A stretch of DNA of 64,000 nt from Arthrobacter gandavensis (GTDB lineage: Bacteria; Actinomycetota; Actinomycetes; Actinomycetales; Micrococcaceae). The notes under the pieces are model-generated. The model saw only the letters and a list, made by a program, of their open reading frames with translations, made no database searches and had not been told where the DNA came from. Made by a program: the position numbers and the translations under genes. Positions 29,349-39,426 of this stretch are shown here, one piece after another; position 1 is the first letter of the stretch, and each line of letters opens with the position of its first letter. The DNA is taken from positions 1,181,394 through 1,245,393 of the forward strand of contig NZ_JADKYW010000005.1 of the NCBI RefSeq assembly GCF_015355785.1. Reading direction: 5' to 3'.

Positions 29349-31103
29349 TTAGGGCCCGTCAGTGCTTGTTCCGCTGGCGCCGGGGTCAGGTACTGGGCCA
29401 GTGGAGACAACGATGGTCACGGTACTTCCCTTGGCCACGGTGGCGCCCTGCTGGGGATTGACGCTGATAACCCGGCCGTCCGGTACGTCGGCCGAGGGCT
29501 GCCGCACCACGTCGGGGACCAGTCCGGCGTTGACGACCTGCTGGCTTACGGCGGACTCCGGCTGGTTCAGCAGGCCGCCGGGAACGGTCACCTGTTCGGG
29601 ACCGGAGGAGTAGGTGATGGCTACGGCGTCTCCGCGGGACAGTGTACCCACCGGATTGACGTCAAGGACCGTACCCTCGGGCTGGTCGGAGGGCACGGGA
29701 TTCCGGCTGACAGCCAGTCCCAGGGCACTAAGCTCCTGGGAAACCTCGTTGACGTTGCGGCCCTGGTACTGGGAGGCATTGATGGTGATTTCTTCCACCG
29801 TCGCACTCGGGGTGGGGCTCGCCGAGGACTGCGTCGGGGTGGGGGAACTCGATGTCGGCGAGGCGCTGCTGCGCGTGGGGCTGTTGGACGCGGAGGTGGA
29901 CGGCGACGTCGTCGGATCAGTGTTGCCTGCCGGCTCGGAGTTCAGGTTCATTAACACCAGGGCGATGATGCCGGCGAGCACGAGGGTGAGGATGACGATC
30001 AGCGGGATGAGCCACTTTTTGCGCTTGGGCTGCTCTTCGTCGTAACCGTCATAGCCATCGCCGTCGCCGTCATCTTCATTCCAGTCCCGGGAAGCGGCGA
30101 GTGAACCGGTCTGTTCCGCAGCTGAGGCCACGGGAAGCGCGGAGGTGGACGGGGCGGTGTCGACCACGCGCGTGGCGGAGGTGTCTCCGGGCATCGGGAC
30201 CGGTGCGGTGACAGCGCTGGTCGCCGCAGTTCCGCCGGGGCCGAAGAGCAGCATTCCCGGCACAGCCTGCTCGGCGGCGGCAATGTCGCCGCGGCGGATG
30301 GCGGCCACTGCGCGGGCGAGGGCTTCTGCGTCCGCGGGACGGTCCGCAGGGTCCTTGGCCAGCATGGACATGATGAGCGCCCTCACCGGGGCGGGAATCG
30401 ACTCAGGCAGAGGCGGCGGGGTGTCGTTGACCTGGGCCAGCGCGATGGCGATCTGGGATTCACCCGAGAACGGCCGCGTTCCGGCCAGCAGCTCGTAGCC
30501 GATGACGCCCAGCGCGTAGATGTCGCTGGATCCGGTGGCCTGCTGGCCGGTGGCCTGCTCGGGGGCGAGGTACTGGGCCGTGCCCATGACCTGTCCCGTG
30601 GCGGTGAGCGGCACCTGGTCAGCCAGGCGGGCAATGCCGAAGTCGGTGATCTTGACCCGGCCGTCCGGCATGATGAGGAGGTTTCCGGGCTTGACGTCGC
30701 GGTGTACGAGTCCCTGCCGGTGTGCCACGGCCAGGGCGGTGGCGGTCTGGCCGATGATGGAGAGCGTCCGGTCAGGGGACAGGACTTTTTCGCGCTCGAT
30801 GATGGTGGAGAGCGGCTGGCCCGGCACCAGTTCCATCACCAGGTACGCGGAACCTTCTTCTTCGCCGTAGTCGAAGACGTTCGCGATGCCCTCATGGCTG
30901 AGGAGAGCGGTGTGGCGCGCTTCGGCCCGGAAGCGGTTCAGGAATCCCGGGTCTCCGGTGTATTCCTCCTTGAGGATCTTGATGGCGACGATCCGGCCCA
31001 GGACGAGGTCCCGGGCCTTCCAGACCTCGCCCATGCCGCCGATGGCTATACGATCGGTCAGCTGGAACCTGCCGCCTAAGGTGATACCCGATGTAGGCCT
31101 CAC
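29349..31103 (-). CDS. pknA: Ser/Thr protein kinase PknA with PASTA domains
   Basis: The 584-residue kinase has the catalytic domain at about 8-270 ([32 protein letters not shown]), a Ser/Thr/Pro-rich linker, a membrane helix (about 365-390) and two PASTA-like repeats at the C-terminus. Many PknA proteins, such as that of Mycobacterium tuberculosis, lack PASTA repeats. It sits between pbpA and pknB in the standard order and overlaps the pbpA stop by 4 bases. Confidence 0.95.
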   Translation of the reverse strand: MRPTSGITLGGRFQLTDRIAIGGMGEVWKARDLVLGRIVAIKILKEEYTGDPGFLNRFRAEARHTALLSHEGIANVFDYGEEEGSAYLVMELVPGQPLSTIIEREKVLSPDRTLSIIGQTATALAVAHRQGLVHRDVKPGNLLIMPDGRVKITDFGIARLADQVPLTATGQVMGTAQYLAPEQATGQQATGSSDIYALGVIGYELLAGTRPFSGESQIAIALAQVNDTPPPLPESIPAPVRALIMSMLAKDPADRPADAEALARAVAAIRRGDIAAAEQAVPGMLLFGPGGTAATSAVTAPVPMPGDTSATRVVDTAPSTSALPVASAAEQTGSLAASRDWNEDDGDGDGYDGYDEEQPKRKKWLIPLIVILTLVLAGIIALVLMNLNSEPAGNTDPTTSPSTSASNSPTRSSASPTSSSPTPTQSSASPTPSATVEEITINASQYQGRNVNEVSQELSALGLAVSRNPVPSDQPEGTVLDVNPVGTLSRGDAVAITYSSGPEQVTVPGGLLNQPESAVSQQVVNAGLVPDVVRQPSADVPDGRVISVNPQQGATVAKGSTVTIVVSTGPVPDPGASGTSTDGP

Positions 31104-32542
31104 TTATTCAACACCGCCTCTAGGAGTTTTTGCGCGCTTGGGGTGGTCAATTGGGATCCGGTGGCCAGGTCAACGTTTTCCATCACGATTGAAATAACCA
31201 CCTCCGGGTCGTCTGCCGGGGCGAAACCGGTAAACCAGGCGTTGTCGCCGCGGTCCTGGACTTCAGCCGTGCCGGTCTTGCCCGCAACCCTGACCCCGGG
31301 GATCCTGGCTGCGGAGGCGGTGCCGTTGTCTACTACGCTGACCATCCAGTCGGTCAGCTGTGCAGCCGTCCCGGGACTGATCGATTCGTTGAGCACCTGG
31401 GGTTCGGGTTCATCCAGCACCGAAAGGTCCGGTGCACGGACCGTCTTGATGAGGTTCGGTGTCATCTGCACGCCGTTGTTGGCGATGGCCGCTGAAATCA
31501 TGGCCACCTGCAGGGGCGTGGCCGTTACGCTGCCCTGGCCGATGGACGACAGGGCCAGTTCCGCCTGGTCCTCCGTCTCGGGGAAGCTGCTGGCAGTCAC
31601 CGGCGTGGGAATGCTGAAGGTTTCCCCGAAACCGAACTTCTCCGCCTGTTCCGCCAGCGCGTCCTGGCCGACTTCCCACGCAATCTGGGCGAAGACCGTG
31701 TTGCAGGACTGCTCCAGGGCGAACTGGATGTCCGCTTCGCTGCGGCTGGCGCAGGCACCGTTGGTGTAGTTAGGCAGGGACACCGTGCTTCCCGGCAGCG
31801 GCAGGGCCGGCGGATTCGGAATCACCGACTCGGCGTTGAACTTTCCGGTTTCAAGGGCAGCCGCCGCGTCAACGAGCTTGAACGTCGACCCCGGGGCGAG
31901 CAGCGACTGGGTTGCCTGGTTCAGGTAGGGGGACAGGCCCGGAACCGAGAGGAGCTGGTCCATGTTGGCTTCCACGGCCTGGGTATCGTGGCCGGCCAAA
32001 AGATTCGTGTCATAGGAAGGCTTGGAAACCATGGCCAGGATGTCGCCCGTCTTTGGGTCCATCATCACGATTGACCCGCGCTGGCCCTCGGGAATGAGGT
32101 CATAGGCCATTTGCTGGAGCTGCGGATCAATAGTCAGCTCCACGGAGGCGCCCTGTGCCTGCGCGCCGGAGAAGACCTGGACCAGCCGGTCGTAGAACTG
32201 CAGGTCGCTGTTGCCGGAGAGCTCATCGCTCAGTGCCTGTTCCAGCTGTGAACTGCCGTGAACCAGGGAGAAGTAGCCGGTCAGGGCCGAATACAGCTCC
32301 GGATTGTTATAGACGCGCTGGTAATTGAACTGGTCATTGGACGGGACGGATTCGGCGATCGGGGCCCCGTCAACCAGGATTGAACCGCGGTTCTGACCAA
32401 ACTCCTTGTAGAGCTGCCGGTTGTTGATTGGATTGGCGTTGAGCTCGTTCGCGGCAAAGAACTGGACGTAAGTCAGCGAGCACAGGATGGCCAGGAACAT
32501 GGCCAGCGCGACTATCCAGGAGTTGCGGATTGCCTGGTTCAT
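31100..32542 (-). CDS. pbpA: Class B penicillin-binding protein PbpA
   Basis: The transpeptidase partner of RodA, it cross-links peptidoglycan outside the membrane. The 480-residue protein has an N-terminal anchor (about 9-30), a dimerisation domain and a transpeptidase domain with the active-site motif STFK, the SCN triad motif and KTG. I chose the ATG at 32542, which overlaps the rodA stop by 4 bases; a longer open frame to 32791 lies inside rodA. It is in the rodA-pbpA-pknA-pknB operon. Confidence 0.96.
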   Translation of the reverse strand: MNQAIRNSWIVALAMFLAILCSLTYVQFFAANELNANPINNRQLYKEFGQNRGSILVDGAPIAESVPSNDQFNYQRVYNNPELYSALTGYFSLVHGSSQLEQALSDELSGNSDLQFYDRLVQVFSGAQAQGASVELTIDPQLQQMAYDLIPEGQRGSIVMMDPKTGDILAMVSKPSYDTNLLAGHDTQAVEANMDQLLSVPGLSPYLNQATQSLLAPGSTFKLVDAAAALETGKFNAESVIPNPPALPLPGSTVSLPNYTNGACASRSEADIQFALEQSCNTVFAQIAWEVGQDALAEQAEKFGFGETFSIPTPVTASSFPETEDQAELALSSIGQGSVTATPLQVAMISAAIANNGVQMTPNLIKTVRAPDLSVLDEPEPQVLNESISPGTAAQLTDWMVSVVDNGTASAARIPGVRVAGKTGTAEVQDRGDNAWFTGFAPADDPEVVISIVMENVDLATGSQLTTPSAQKLLEAVLNK

Positions 32543-33957
32543 GCGCCTGCCACCTCGTTCCTTCCCCTGCCGTATGGTTTGCTTCTCTCCGCACCCGGCG
32601 CCACCAGGGCCGGCTCCATGTCCAGGGGCAGCCCGGTGGCGGCGGGACGCCGCGCCGCATCGGAGATCAGAAGCAGCACGGCGACGATGATCCAGTTGGC
32701 AAGCAGCGAGGAACCGCCCGCCGACATGAACGGTGTGGTGAGTCCGGTCAGCGGGATGAGGCGGGTGACGCCGCCAATGACCACGAAGCACTGCAGGGCG
32801 ATGGTGAAGGACAGCCCGCAGGCCAGGAGCTTGCCGAATCCGTCCCTGGTGCCCAGTGCGGCGCGGAAGCCGCGGGAAACCAGCAGCACATACATCAGGA
32901 CGATGGCGAAGATTCCGATCAGTCCAAGTTCTTCACCGAGGGCGGCGATGATCATGTCCGAGTTGGCGTAGGTAACGAGGTCTGGCCGGCCCTGGCCGAG
33001 GCCCGTGCCGGTCATTCCGCCGCTGGCAAGGCCGAAGAGGCCGTTCACCACCTGGAAGCTGCCGCCGGGTACGCGTGCGATGACCTCCGGGTTGAACGCG
33101 TTCAGCCAGCTGTCGATGCGCAGCGCAACATGGCTGAAGAGCTGGACGGCAACGAAGCCGCCGGCGCCGATCAGAGCCAGGCCGATCAGCACCCAGCTCA
33201 CCCGGCTGGTAGCCACGTAGATCATGGCCATGAAGAGGCCGAAGAACAGGATGGAAGACCCCAGGTCCCGCTGGAAGACGAGAACGCCGATACTCACGGC
33301 CCAGGCGGCCATCATGGGGCCCATGTCCTTGAACCGGGGCAGCTGCAGGGGCCCCACTTTGCGTCCGGCGAGCAGGATCAGGTCCCGGTTCGCCGACAGA
33401 TATCCGGCGAAGAATATTGCCAGCGTGATCTTGGCGATTTCGCCGGGCTGGAAGGTGCCGAAGCCGACGTTGATCCAGATCCGTGCTCCGTTGATTTCCT
33501 GGCCGAGGCCGGGCATCAGCGGAAGCAGGAGCAGCACGGCGCTGACAATGAGGGAGATGTAGGTGTAGCGGCGCAGGATCCGGTGGTCCTTGATGAAGAA
33601 CATGACGGCGATTGCGGCGGCTACGGCAACCGTGCTCCACAGCAGCTGGCGGTCCGCTGCGTCGTCGCCGTTGGCGATGTCCAGCCGGTGGATCATGGCG
33701 AGGCCGATGCCGTTCAGGGCCGTGACAATCGGAAGTATTACCGGATCGGCATATTTTGCACGGAAGCGCAGCACGACGTGGAAGGCGAGCACAAGGGCCA
33801 CGAGGGTTCCGCCCTGCACCCAGAAATCGGAATCAAAGGCGCGGTCTTCGTCGATGCCCACCAGCATGTTGGCGCCGACGCCGACGCCGAGTGCCAGTAT
33901 CAGCAGGACTGCCTCGATGTTCCGGCGCGGCTTCGCCGGGGCGGTGATATCTGACAT
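32539..33957 (-). CDS. rodA: SEDS peptidoglycan glycosyltransferase RodA/FtsW
   Basis: SEDS proteins polymerise lipid II into glycan strands. The 472-residue protein has 10-12 membrane segments and conserved patches NGARIWI, FQPGEIAK, FQRDLGSS and the C-terminal PFMSAGGSS. Pairing with pbpA argues for RodA or the actinobacterial RodA-like FtsW relative. The start ATG at 33957 overlaps the pstP stop by one base. Confidence 0.96.
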   Translation of the reverse strand: MSDITAPAKPRRNIEAVLLILALGVGVGANMLVGIDEDRAFDSDFWVQGGTLVALVLAFHVVLRFRAKYADPVILPIVTALNGIGLAMIHRLDIANGDDAADRQLLWSTVAVAAAIAVMFFIKDHRILRRYTYISLIVSAVLLLLPLMPGLGQEINGARIWINVGFGTFQPGEIAKITLAIFFAGYLSANRDLILLAGRKVGPLQLPRFKDMGPMMAAWAVSIGVLVFQRDLGSSILFFGLFMAMIYVATSRVSWVLIGLALIGAGGFVAVQLFSHVALRIDSWLNAFNPEVIARVPGGSFQVVNGLFGLASGGMTGTGLGQGRPDLVTYANSDMIIAALGEELGLIGIFAIVLMYVLLVSRGFRAALGTRDGFGKLLACGLSFTIALQCFVVIGGVTRLIPLTGLTTPFMSAGGSSLLANWIIVAVLLLISDAARRPAATGLPLDMEPALVAPGAERSKPYGRGRNEVAGA

Positions 33958-35474
33958 CACTGCTGCCCTCCACATGAATCGATGGCAGGTAGCCCGTCCG
34001 GCCCGTCGCTGCTGCCAAGGGCATCGGCCAGCACTGTTGGGGAGGGTTCGGGCGAGGGCTGGTCCGGCTGAGGACACAGGATGGCCTTCGCCGTCCCGCG
34101 GAGCTGGTCCACGATCTGTTCCGCGTGCACGAGGTCCTTGGCCGGAACCGTGTCATTGACCCTGCTGCGCCAGTATTCGGGAAGGCTGTCAACGGGAATG
34201 TTGGTTGTCTCCGTGACCTGGGAAAGCTTGATCGGACCCAGCGTTTGGGAGACGCCGTTGTAGATGGCCACGCGGTTGTCCGCCGTGCCCACGTAATAGC
34301 GGGTCTGCGTCCAGGCGTACCCCACCCACAGCACCGAGGCGAGCAGGGCTGCAATCACGGCCAGCACCACGATGAGGATCCACCGCCGGCGCTTCCGCGG
34401 CGGCTCGGGAGTCTGGGTCTCGGGGGTGGCGGCGTCGTCGTCGGCCTTGTGCATGAGCAGACGGGCGGCGCGCCGTTCGGCGGAACGCTTGGTGACGATG
34501 GGAATCTGGCCTGTTTCGGTGGCCAGTGACGCGGCACCCACCAGCAGGTGCGGACGGGAGGCAAGATCGCGCCGGATGACTTCGGCCCGGACGGGGCTGT
34601 CGGCCTCGCGCTCTTCTTCATCCGATGCTTCGTCCGTGCCGGCCTGCGCAGCGTCCGTAGATGCCGCTGGACGTTCAGAGGCGGCGGCCGGTGCTTCCGC
34701 CGTGCCGGAAGGAACAGGGGCGGGTTCACGCGCCGGCGCCGGAGCGTCCGCTTCTTCGACCACTTCAATGACCGCCACCGTCACGTTGTCCGGAGAGCCC
34801 CCGGCCAGTGTGAGTTCGACCAGGGTGTCCACCGCGGTGGACAGGTCCGTCGAATCACGGAGGACGGCTTCGATGTCGCTGTCCCGCAGCACCGCGTTGA
34901 GTCCGTCGGAGCACAGCAGCCACTTTTCGCCCGGTTCGACCTCGAAGGTTGCCAGATCCAGCTCGGGGCTGGCATCAACGTCTCCCAGGACGCGCATCAG
35001 CACGTTCTTGTGCGGATGTGTCTCGGCTTCTTCCGGCCTCAGCCGGCCTTCATCGATCAGCCGCTGCACAAAGGTGTGGTCAATGCTGATCTGTTCGAAG
35101 ACGCCGTCCTTGAGGCGGTAGGCCCGCGAATCTCCGATGTGTGCCAGGGCTGCTCGGTCTCCCTGCAGCAGCATGGCAGTGACAGTGGTGCCCATTCCCG
35201 AGAGCTCAGGGGAGGTAGTCACCAGTTCCGAGAGCAGCGAGTTCGCGGCCTGGATCTCGTCCGCGAGTACGGTGACTGCCTGGTCCTCCAGGTCAGGGCG
35301 GTCCAGATGGACGAGGTCCAGCACCGTGGACGCCGATGCCACGTTGCCGCCCGCGTGGCCGCCCATGCCGTCTGCGACTACGGCGAGGTAGCGCCCAACG
35401 TAGGCAGAGTCGTCATTCTTGAAACGAACCATGCCTACGTCGGAACGGGCAGCGTACCGAAGGACCAGGGCCAC
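33957..35474 (-). CDS. pstP: PP2C-family Ser/Thr phosphatase PstP
   Basis: PstP reverses phosphorylation by PknA/PknB. The 505-residue protein has a cytoplasmic PP2C domain (about 5-235) with metal-binding motifs DGMGGHAGG, HIGDSRAYRL, CSDGL and GGSPDNVTV, a long acidic/Ala/Pro linker, a membrane helix (about 368-390) and an external C-terminal domain of about 110 residues. It starts with GTG after GAGG, right after fhaB. Confidence 0.95.
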   Translation of the reverse strand: MALVLRYAARSDVGMVRFKNDDSAYVGRYLAVVADGMGGHAGGNVASASTVLDLVHLDRPDLEDQAVTVLADEIQAANSLLSELVTTSPELSGMGTTVTAMLLQGDRAALAHIGDSRAYRLKDGVFEQISIDHTFVQRLIDEGRLRPEEAETHPHKNVLMRVLGDVDASPELDLATFEVEPGEKWLLCSDGLNAVLRDSDIEAVLRDSTDLSTAVDTLVELTLAGGSPDNVTVAVIEVVEEADAPAPAREPAPVPSGTAEAPAAASERPAASTDAAQAGTDEASDEEEREADSPVRAEVIRRDLASRPHLLVGAASLATETGQIPIVTKRSAERRAARLLMHKADDDAATPETQTPEPPRKRRRWILIVVLAVIAALLASVLWVGYAWTQTRYYVGTADNRVAIYNGVSQTLGPIKLSQVTETTNIPVDSLPEYWRSRVNDTVPAKDLVHAEQIVDQLRGTAKAILCPQPDQPSPEPSPTVLADALGSSDGPDGLPAIDSCGGQQ

Positions 35475-35476
35475 TG

Positions 35477-35962
35477 CTAGGGCCTCAATTCAATGACTGT
35501 TTTACCGATGCGGATCGGTACTCCGGGGTCAACGGGCTGGGCACGGGTGAGCTGGGACCCTCCAAGGAAAGTCCCGTTGGTGGAACCTAGGTCTTCAATG
35601 AACCAGCGGCTGCCCTGTGGGAATAGCCGGGCATGGCGTCCGGAAGCATAGTCATCCTCAAGGACCAGGGTGGCTTCCTGCGCACGGCCGAGCAGGATCG
35701 GGCTGGAAGCCAGTTCCAGGGTGGTTCCGCGCAGCGGTCCCTCAGTGACCACCATTTCGCGGGCCTGTACCTTGGCCGGCGGCACCGCCTCACGCTCCAG
35801 GGAGGGGTTTTTTCGAATCTGGCGGGCGGTGGGCGCACCGGTCCGGTTCCGGGCGCCGAGCACCAGGTCGCGCCGGATGGCGCCGACAACACCCAGGACC
35901 ATGATCCAGAGCAGGATCAGGAACCCGTAGCGGAGCAGGGTGAGGGTCAGTGAGCCGTCCAT
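35477..35962 (-). CDS. fhaB: FHA-domain membrane protein FhaB
   Basis: The 161-residue protein has an N-terminal membrane helix (about 8-28) and a C-terminal FHA phosphothreonine-binding domain (about 75-160) with GRAQEATL, GRHARL and GSTNGTFLGG. FhaB (FipA) links PknA/PknB signalling to division in mycobacteria. Its start overlaps the fhaA stop by one base. Confidence 0.93.
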   Translation of the reverse strand: MDGSLTLTLLRYGFLILLWIMVLGVVGAIRRDLVLGARNRTGAPTARQIRKNPSLEREAVPPAKVQAREMVVTEGPLRGTTLELASSPILLGRAQEATLVLEDDYASGRHARLFPQGSRWFIEDLGSTNGTFLGGSQLTRAQPVDPGVPIRIGKTVIELRP

Positions 35963-36690
35963 CAGCGTCCTCCGGGTCGGACCGGGAGCAGGCGGAAGAC
36001 AATACGGGTCCTGCCCATGGCAATGGTCGAGCCGTCGGTAAGGATGGTTTCCCCCTGGACTTTCTGGCCGTTGACGTAGCTGCCGTTGGTGGAGCCGAGG
36101 TCGACGGCGCGGACCGTGCCGCCGTCGGTCCGGATTTCCAGGTGGCGGCGGGAAACGCCGGTGTCATCAACAAGGATGTCTGCTTCCGAGGACCTGCCAA
36201 GGACTACGGAGGACGCATTGAGTGAGTACCGCTGGCCGTCGATGTCCAGCACTGGCTGCATGCGGGCGGGGCTCTGGCGCGGAGCGGGAGGCTGGGGGGC
36301 ACGGGCGGCGGCCGCCCGGGTCTTCTCAGTAGCGGAATCGATGGCCAGGGAACCGGGCTTGAGCGCGGAATCGCGGGTGAAGGAGACGCGTACGGCACCC
36401 TGGAGCGTGTAGGACTGGCTGCGAGCGTGCTTTATGACGACGTCGCACAGTTCCTCGGCCAGCGGTGCGCCCCATTCCTGGGCGCGGGCAAAATCTTCGT
36501 CGGAGAGGCGCGCAGTAAAGACATTTGGAGCCAGGGTCCGCCCCTGGCCCAGGGTCATGGACTTCTCGTCGAGTTCGCGGCGCAGGGCTATGGCCAGTTC
36601 AAGGGGCTCCACGCGGCCGGAGGATCCGCTTGAAAAAGCGCCGCGGACCATTCGTTCAATGCCGCGCTCGACGTTGTCGAGTATGCCCAT
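35962..36690 (-). CDS. fhaA: FHA-domain protein FhaA
   Basis: The 242-residue cytoplasmic protein has an N-terminal DUF3662-type domain (about 1-130, starting GILDNVERGIERMV) and a C-terminal FHA domain (about 150-238) with GRSSEADIL, SRRHLEI and GSTNGSYVNG. FhaA recognises phosphorylated partners of PknB in wall synthesis. I chose the ATG at 36690 because the conserved start lies there. It heads the leftward operon. Confidence 0.93.
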   Translation of the reverse strand: MGILDNVERGIERMVRGAFSSGSSGRVEPLELAIALRRELDEKSMTLGQGRTLAPNVFTARLSDEDFARAQEWGAPLAEELCDVVIKHARSQSYTLQGAVRVSFTRDSALKPGSLAIDSATEKTRAAAARAPQPPAPRQSPARMQPVLDIDGQRYSLNASSVVLGRSSEADILVDDTGVSRRHLEIRTDGGTVRAVDLGSTNGSYVNGQKVQGETILTDGSTIAMGRTRIVFRLLPVRPGGR

Positions 36691-37103
36691 CTCCGGCTCC
36701 TTCCCTTTAAGTGGAACTTCCCTGGCCGTTCCTGCACTGCCTTCTCCTGCACGGACAACGGGCGTTGCGCGGGCAGGGAAGGGTATGTCCATTCCGATAC
36801 TACTGGGGACCACCTGCAATTGCCTTAACGCCCCAGTGGTGTCCCGTGACCAGTCCCTGCCGAGTTTCCCGAGTACTGCAGCTGCCAGGCCCGCCGGCGG
36901 AGGACAGCCTCCAGGGGATTCCCGTCCCGGTAACACGGGCTTTCCAGTCTTGAATCAGGGCCGTCCGACGGACGCAGGAGGGCCGTTTAGGTGTTTCGGT
37001 AAATTGCCGGTATGCTTGATTCTGCTGTTCCCGGGAAATCGGGATGCCAACCTCACAGACAGCTGTGAGGCACTTGGTATCCGAGGACACGGGAAATCAC
37101 TTT
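36691..37103. promoter_or_regulatory. fhaA upstream and tRNA-Leu upstream region
   Basis: The 413-base gap shows no gene. It must hold the fhaA operon promoter (leftward) and the tRNA-Leu promoter (rightward). CTGGGG and CCCCAG at about 36807 and 36829 form a short inverted repeat. I could not place -35/-10 elements convincingly. Confidence 0.4.
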
Positions 37104-37186
37104 GCGCGAGTGGCGGAACGGCAGACGCGCTGGCTTCAGGTGCCAGTGTCCGAAAGGGCGTGGGGGTTCAAATCCCCCCTCGCGCA
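37104..37186 (+). tRNA. tRNA-Leu (CAG)
   Basis: An 83-base class II tRNA with acceptor arms GCGCGAG and CTCGCGC, anticodon arms CTGGC and GCCAG around TTCAGGT (anticodon CAG), a short variable arm, T arm with GGTTCAAATCC and discriminator A. CCA is not encoded. Confidence 0.96.
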
Positions 37187-37194
37187 CAAACAAG

Positions 37195-37230
37195 AAATCA
37201 CCCCGGTCAGTTGGCCGGGGTGATTTTTTT
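37195..37230 (+). terminator. tRNA-Leu terminator
   Basis: A 13-bp stem with one G-U pair and loop AGTT, followed by a run of seven T, begins about 9 bases beyond the tRNA. Confidence 0.9.
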
Positions 37231-37256
37231 GTGCCCGGTTCAAGGGCGGTGAAACA

Positions 37257-37297
37257 AACAACGCCTTCCCGCCGCAGTGCGGCAGAAAGGCGTTGTT
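37257..37297 (-). terminator. Probable terminator of the DUF5997 gene
   Basis: ACAACGCCTT and AAGGCGTTGT form a 10-bp outer stem enclosing a shorter GCCGCA/TGCGGC stem. It lies about 28 bases past the DUF5997 stop; leftward it is followed by a T-rich stretch. Confidence 0.65.
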
Positions 37298-37324
37298 CGT
37301 GCGCGGCGCAGGCCGGTTGCGGCA

Positions 37325-37711
37325 TTAGCCGCGCGGCTTCTTGTCCGCTTCCTCCTTGAGGCGCTGGTTCTCGGCGCGGACGGCGGCGAAGCTGGCCCTT
37401 TCGGCAACCAGCCACTCAGGCGGTGAAGCAAGCAGCTCGTTGATCTGCCCGGTGGTCAGCGGGTCGGTGATTCCGCCGCGCGTGAGTCCGCCGATCGAGA
37501 TGTTCAGTTTCTGGGCGACAACGGGCCTCGGATGGGGGCCGTTGCGGCGCAGCTCCGCGAGCCACTCAGGCGGCGTGGACTGCATCTCGTCCAGCTGTGC
37601 CCGGGTCACGGTGTTGTCCTGGAATTCCTGGGGAGCAGCCGGAAGGTAGATGCCCAGCTTCTTGGCAGCCGTCGCAGGCTTCATGGACTGGGAAGATTTT
37701 TGGGGGGTCAT
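37325..37711 (-). CDS. DUF5997 family protein
   Basis: The 128-residue protein has phrases MKPATAAKKLGIYLPAAP, TPPEWLAELRRNGPHPRPVVAQKL and IGGLTRGGITDPLTT, matching DUF5997, an actinobacterial family of unknown function. The PPEWL motif occurs twice. I chose the ATG at 37711. It is divergent from a LysR-like gene. Confidence 0.85.
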   Translation of the reverse strand: MTPQKSSQSMKPATAAKKLGIYLPAAPQEFQDNTVTRAQLDEMQSTPPEWLAELRRNGPHPRPVVAQKLNISIGGLTRGGITDPLTTGQINELLASPPEWLVAERASFAAVRAENQRLKEEADKKPRG

Positions 37712-37764
37712 GGTTAAAGGGTATCCGCAGGGCTGCGGGAGAAGTGTTGGGCTAGGGTGAACAG

Positions 37765-38523
37765 GTGTCCCTAGAGTTCCCGCGTACGCACGGTACGGTC
37801 CCTTCACCGCTGAGAATCGCCTATGTTCCGGGTGTCACGCCGGGAAAGTGGATCTCGCGCTGGAATGAACGGCGGGGCCGGGCACTGGTCGCGGCGCAGA
37901 TCGAGGAGGACCGGATACTCGCTGCGCTTCGCCGGCGGGATTCAGACCTGGTGTTCCTCCGGATCCCCGAGGAAGGCTTCGAACGGCCCTCCGACCTGCA
38001 TGCGATACCTCTCTACCGTGAGCAGCCCGTGGTTGCTGCTCCCAAGGACCACCCGCTGGCTGCGTTTGACGAGGCGGATGTGGCAGACCTCGCCGGTGAG
38101 AACATCCTGGACGCCGATGAGCTTGGTTCAACGGCCATGGCACTGGAAGTTGCGGCCTCCGGTGCCGGGCTGCTGATACTTCCGATGTCCGTTGCCCGGA
38201 TCCATTCCCGCCGGGATGTCCTGACGCGGCCCGTCCACGGTGTTGCCGGGTCACGGATAGCTGTTGCCTGGCTGCAGGACACGGAGGATCCGGATGTGGA
38301 TGAGTTCATCGGCATTGTCCGCGGACGGACCGCCAACAGCTCGCGGCAGCCTTCTTCGCAGCAGGAGCCTGCAGGAAAGAAGACAGGGAAGAAGGCAAGG
38401 AAATCCCCGCCGAACGCCGCCGGAACCAAGGCATCAGGGGGGAAGGGCTTAGGCCGGCCCGGTCACGGGAAGCCCGGTGCTGGCGGGACACCCCGCCGCA
38501 AGCCCGGCAAGGGCAGGGGCTGA
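37765..38523 (+). CDS. LysR-type substrate-binding-domain protein lacking the DNA-binding domain
   Basis: The 252-residue protein begins directly with a type-2 periplasmic-binding-like fold (LRIAYVPGVTPGKW to about 185) as in the effector domain of LysR regulators, but there is no helix-turn-helix in front. The last 60 residues are a Lys/Gly/Pro-rich basic tail that could bind nucleic acid. It starts with GTG and is divergent from the DUF5997 gene, 53 bases apart. Confidence 0.85.
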   Translation: MSLEFPRTHGTVPSPLRIAYVPGVTPGKWISRWNERRGRALVAAQIEEDRILAALRRRDSDLVFLRIPEEGFERPSDLHAIPLYREQPVVAAPKDHPLAAFDEADVADLAGENILDADELGSTAMALEVAASGAGLLILPMSVARIHSRRDVLTRPVHGVAGSRIAVAWLQDTEDPDVDEFIGIVRGRTANSSRQPSSQQEPAGKKTGKKARKSPPNAAGTKASGGKGLGRPGHGKPGAGGTPRRKPGKGRG

Positions 38524-38540
38524 TCCCCTGCGAAGCCGGG

Positions 38541-39311
38541 CTAGGCCAGCCAGCCGCGCAGGGCATTGAACGCTGCTTCGATGACGCCGTAGACCGCATA
38601 GACGGAAACGGGCACCATGATGGCCCACTCCCGCCAGGAACCCGCCCGGCCGATGATCGGCACGGAGAGGCAGCCGCTGGTTTTCCAGACCTTGGAAACC
38701 AGCGGCATTGATGCGATCCTCCGGGGCCGCTTGATGCGCAGCGGCCACAGGATCATGACGCCCTGATGGGTCAGCAGGTCGCCCGCAATGTGCACGGCTA
38801 CACCAAGCCCAACGGCGAGGGGCAGCCAGCCGTTGTTTTCCGGAGCAAAGAGGGCGATGAAGACGGAAAGCAGGATGGCCAGCAGCCAGCTGCGCCCGGC
38901 ACCGCCGGCGATCTTCAGTGCCTTCAGGGCAAATCCCATCAGCAGGATGGACAGGAGTCCAGCCCCAACCTCCACGGTGCCGAACCCTTCCACTTCTGCG
39001 GTGAGCCCGCCCAGGGCGCCGGCAAGGGCTACGAATACGGCAAGTCCCAGCATGGAATGCGTGCCGCGCCGGTGACCGCCGCTGATTTGTTCAGTGATCC
39101 GGGCCAGGATCCGCGTCAGGGGAGGCAGTGAATTGGCGATGGTGCCGCTGTGGTGGTCCAGGTCCGGGAGCAGTGCGGCACCGGCAGTCAGCAGTGCACC
39201 GCTGACGACGCCGAGCGGACTGACCGGATAGAGGCCAATGGCGTAGGGGGCAGTTGAGGCTACGGCTACCCATGCCGCTGCGCCGCTCGCGGCGTGATGG
39301 CCACCCATCAT
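38541..39311 (-). CDS. YdjM-like membrane-bound metal-dependent hydrolase (DUF457)
   Basis: The 256-residue membrane protein has the DUF457/YdjM pattern: GGHHAASGAAAW at the start, the metal-binding-like LLPDLDHHSGT, HRRGTHSM and HIAGDLLTHQG motifs and about six membrane segments. Homologues are called metal-dependent hydrolases; the substrate is unknown. I chose the ATG at 39311; a second ATG follows directly. Confidence 0.85.
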   Translation of the reverse strand: MMGGHHAASGAAAWVAVASTAPYAIGLYPVSPLGVVSGALLTAGAALLPDLDHHSGTIANSLPPLTRILARITEQISGGHRRGTHSMLGLAVFVALAGALGGLTAEVEGFGTVEVGAGLLSILLMGFALKALKIAGGAGRSWLLAILLSVFIALFAPENNGWLPLAVGLGVAVHIAGDLLTHQGVMILWPLRIKRPRRIASMPLVSKVWKTSGCLSVPIIGRAGSWREWAIMVPVSVYAVYGVIEAAFNALRGWLA

Positions 39312-39426
39312 GGTGTCTTGCGTTCCTTCCGGGCAGTTCACATCGGTTCCACATCAGCCGGTTACCCGGCGTACCCCAATACTCCCAGCCGCCTCTGACA
39401 TTGCCCGGACCGGGGCGGCAACCAGG

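Noticed and set aside
32530-33954. 474-codon open frame opposite rodA
   Set aside because: Low-complexity Gln/Asp/Gly/His translation, the typical antisense of a membrane-protein gene.
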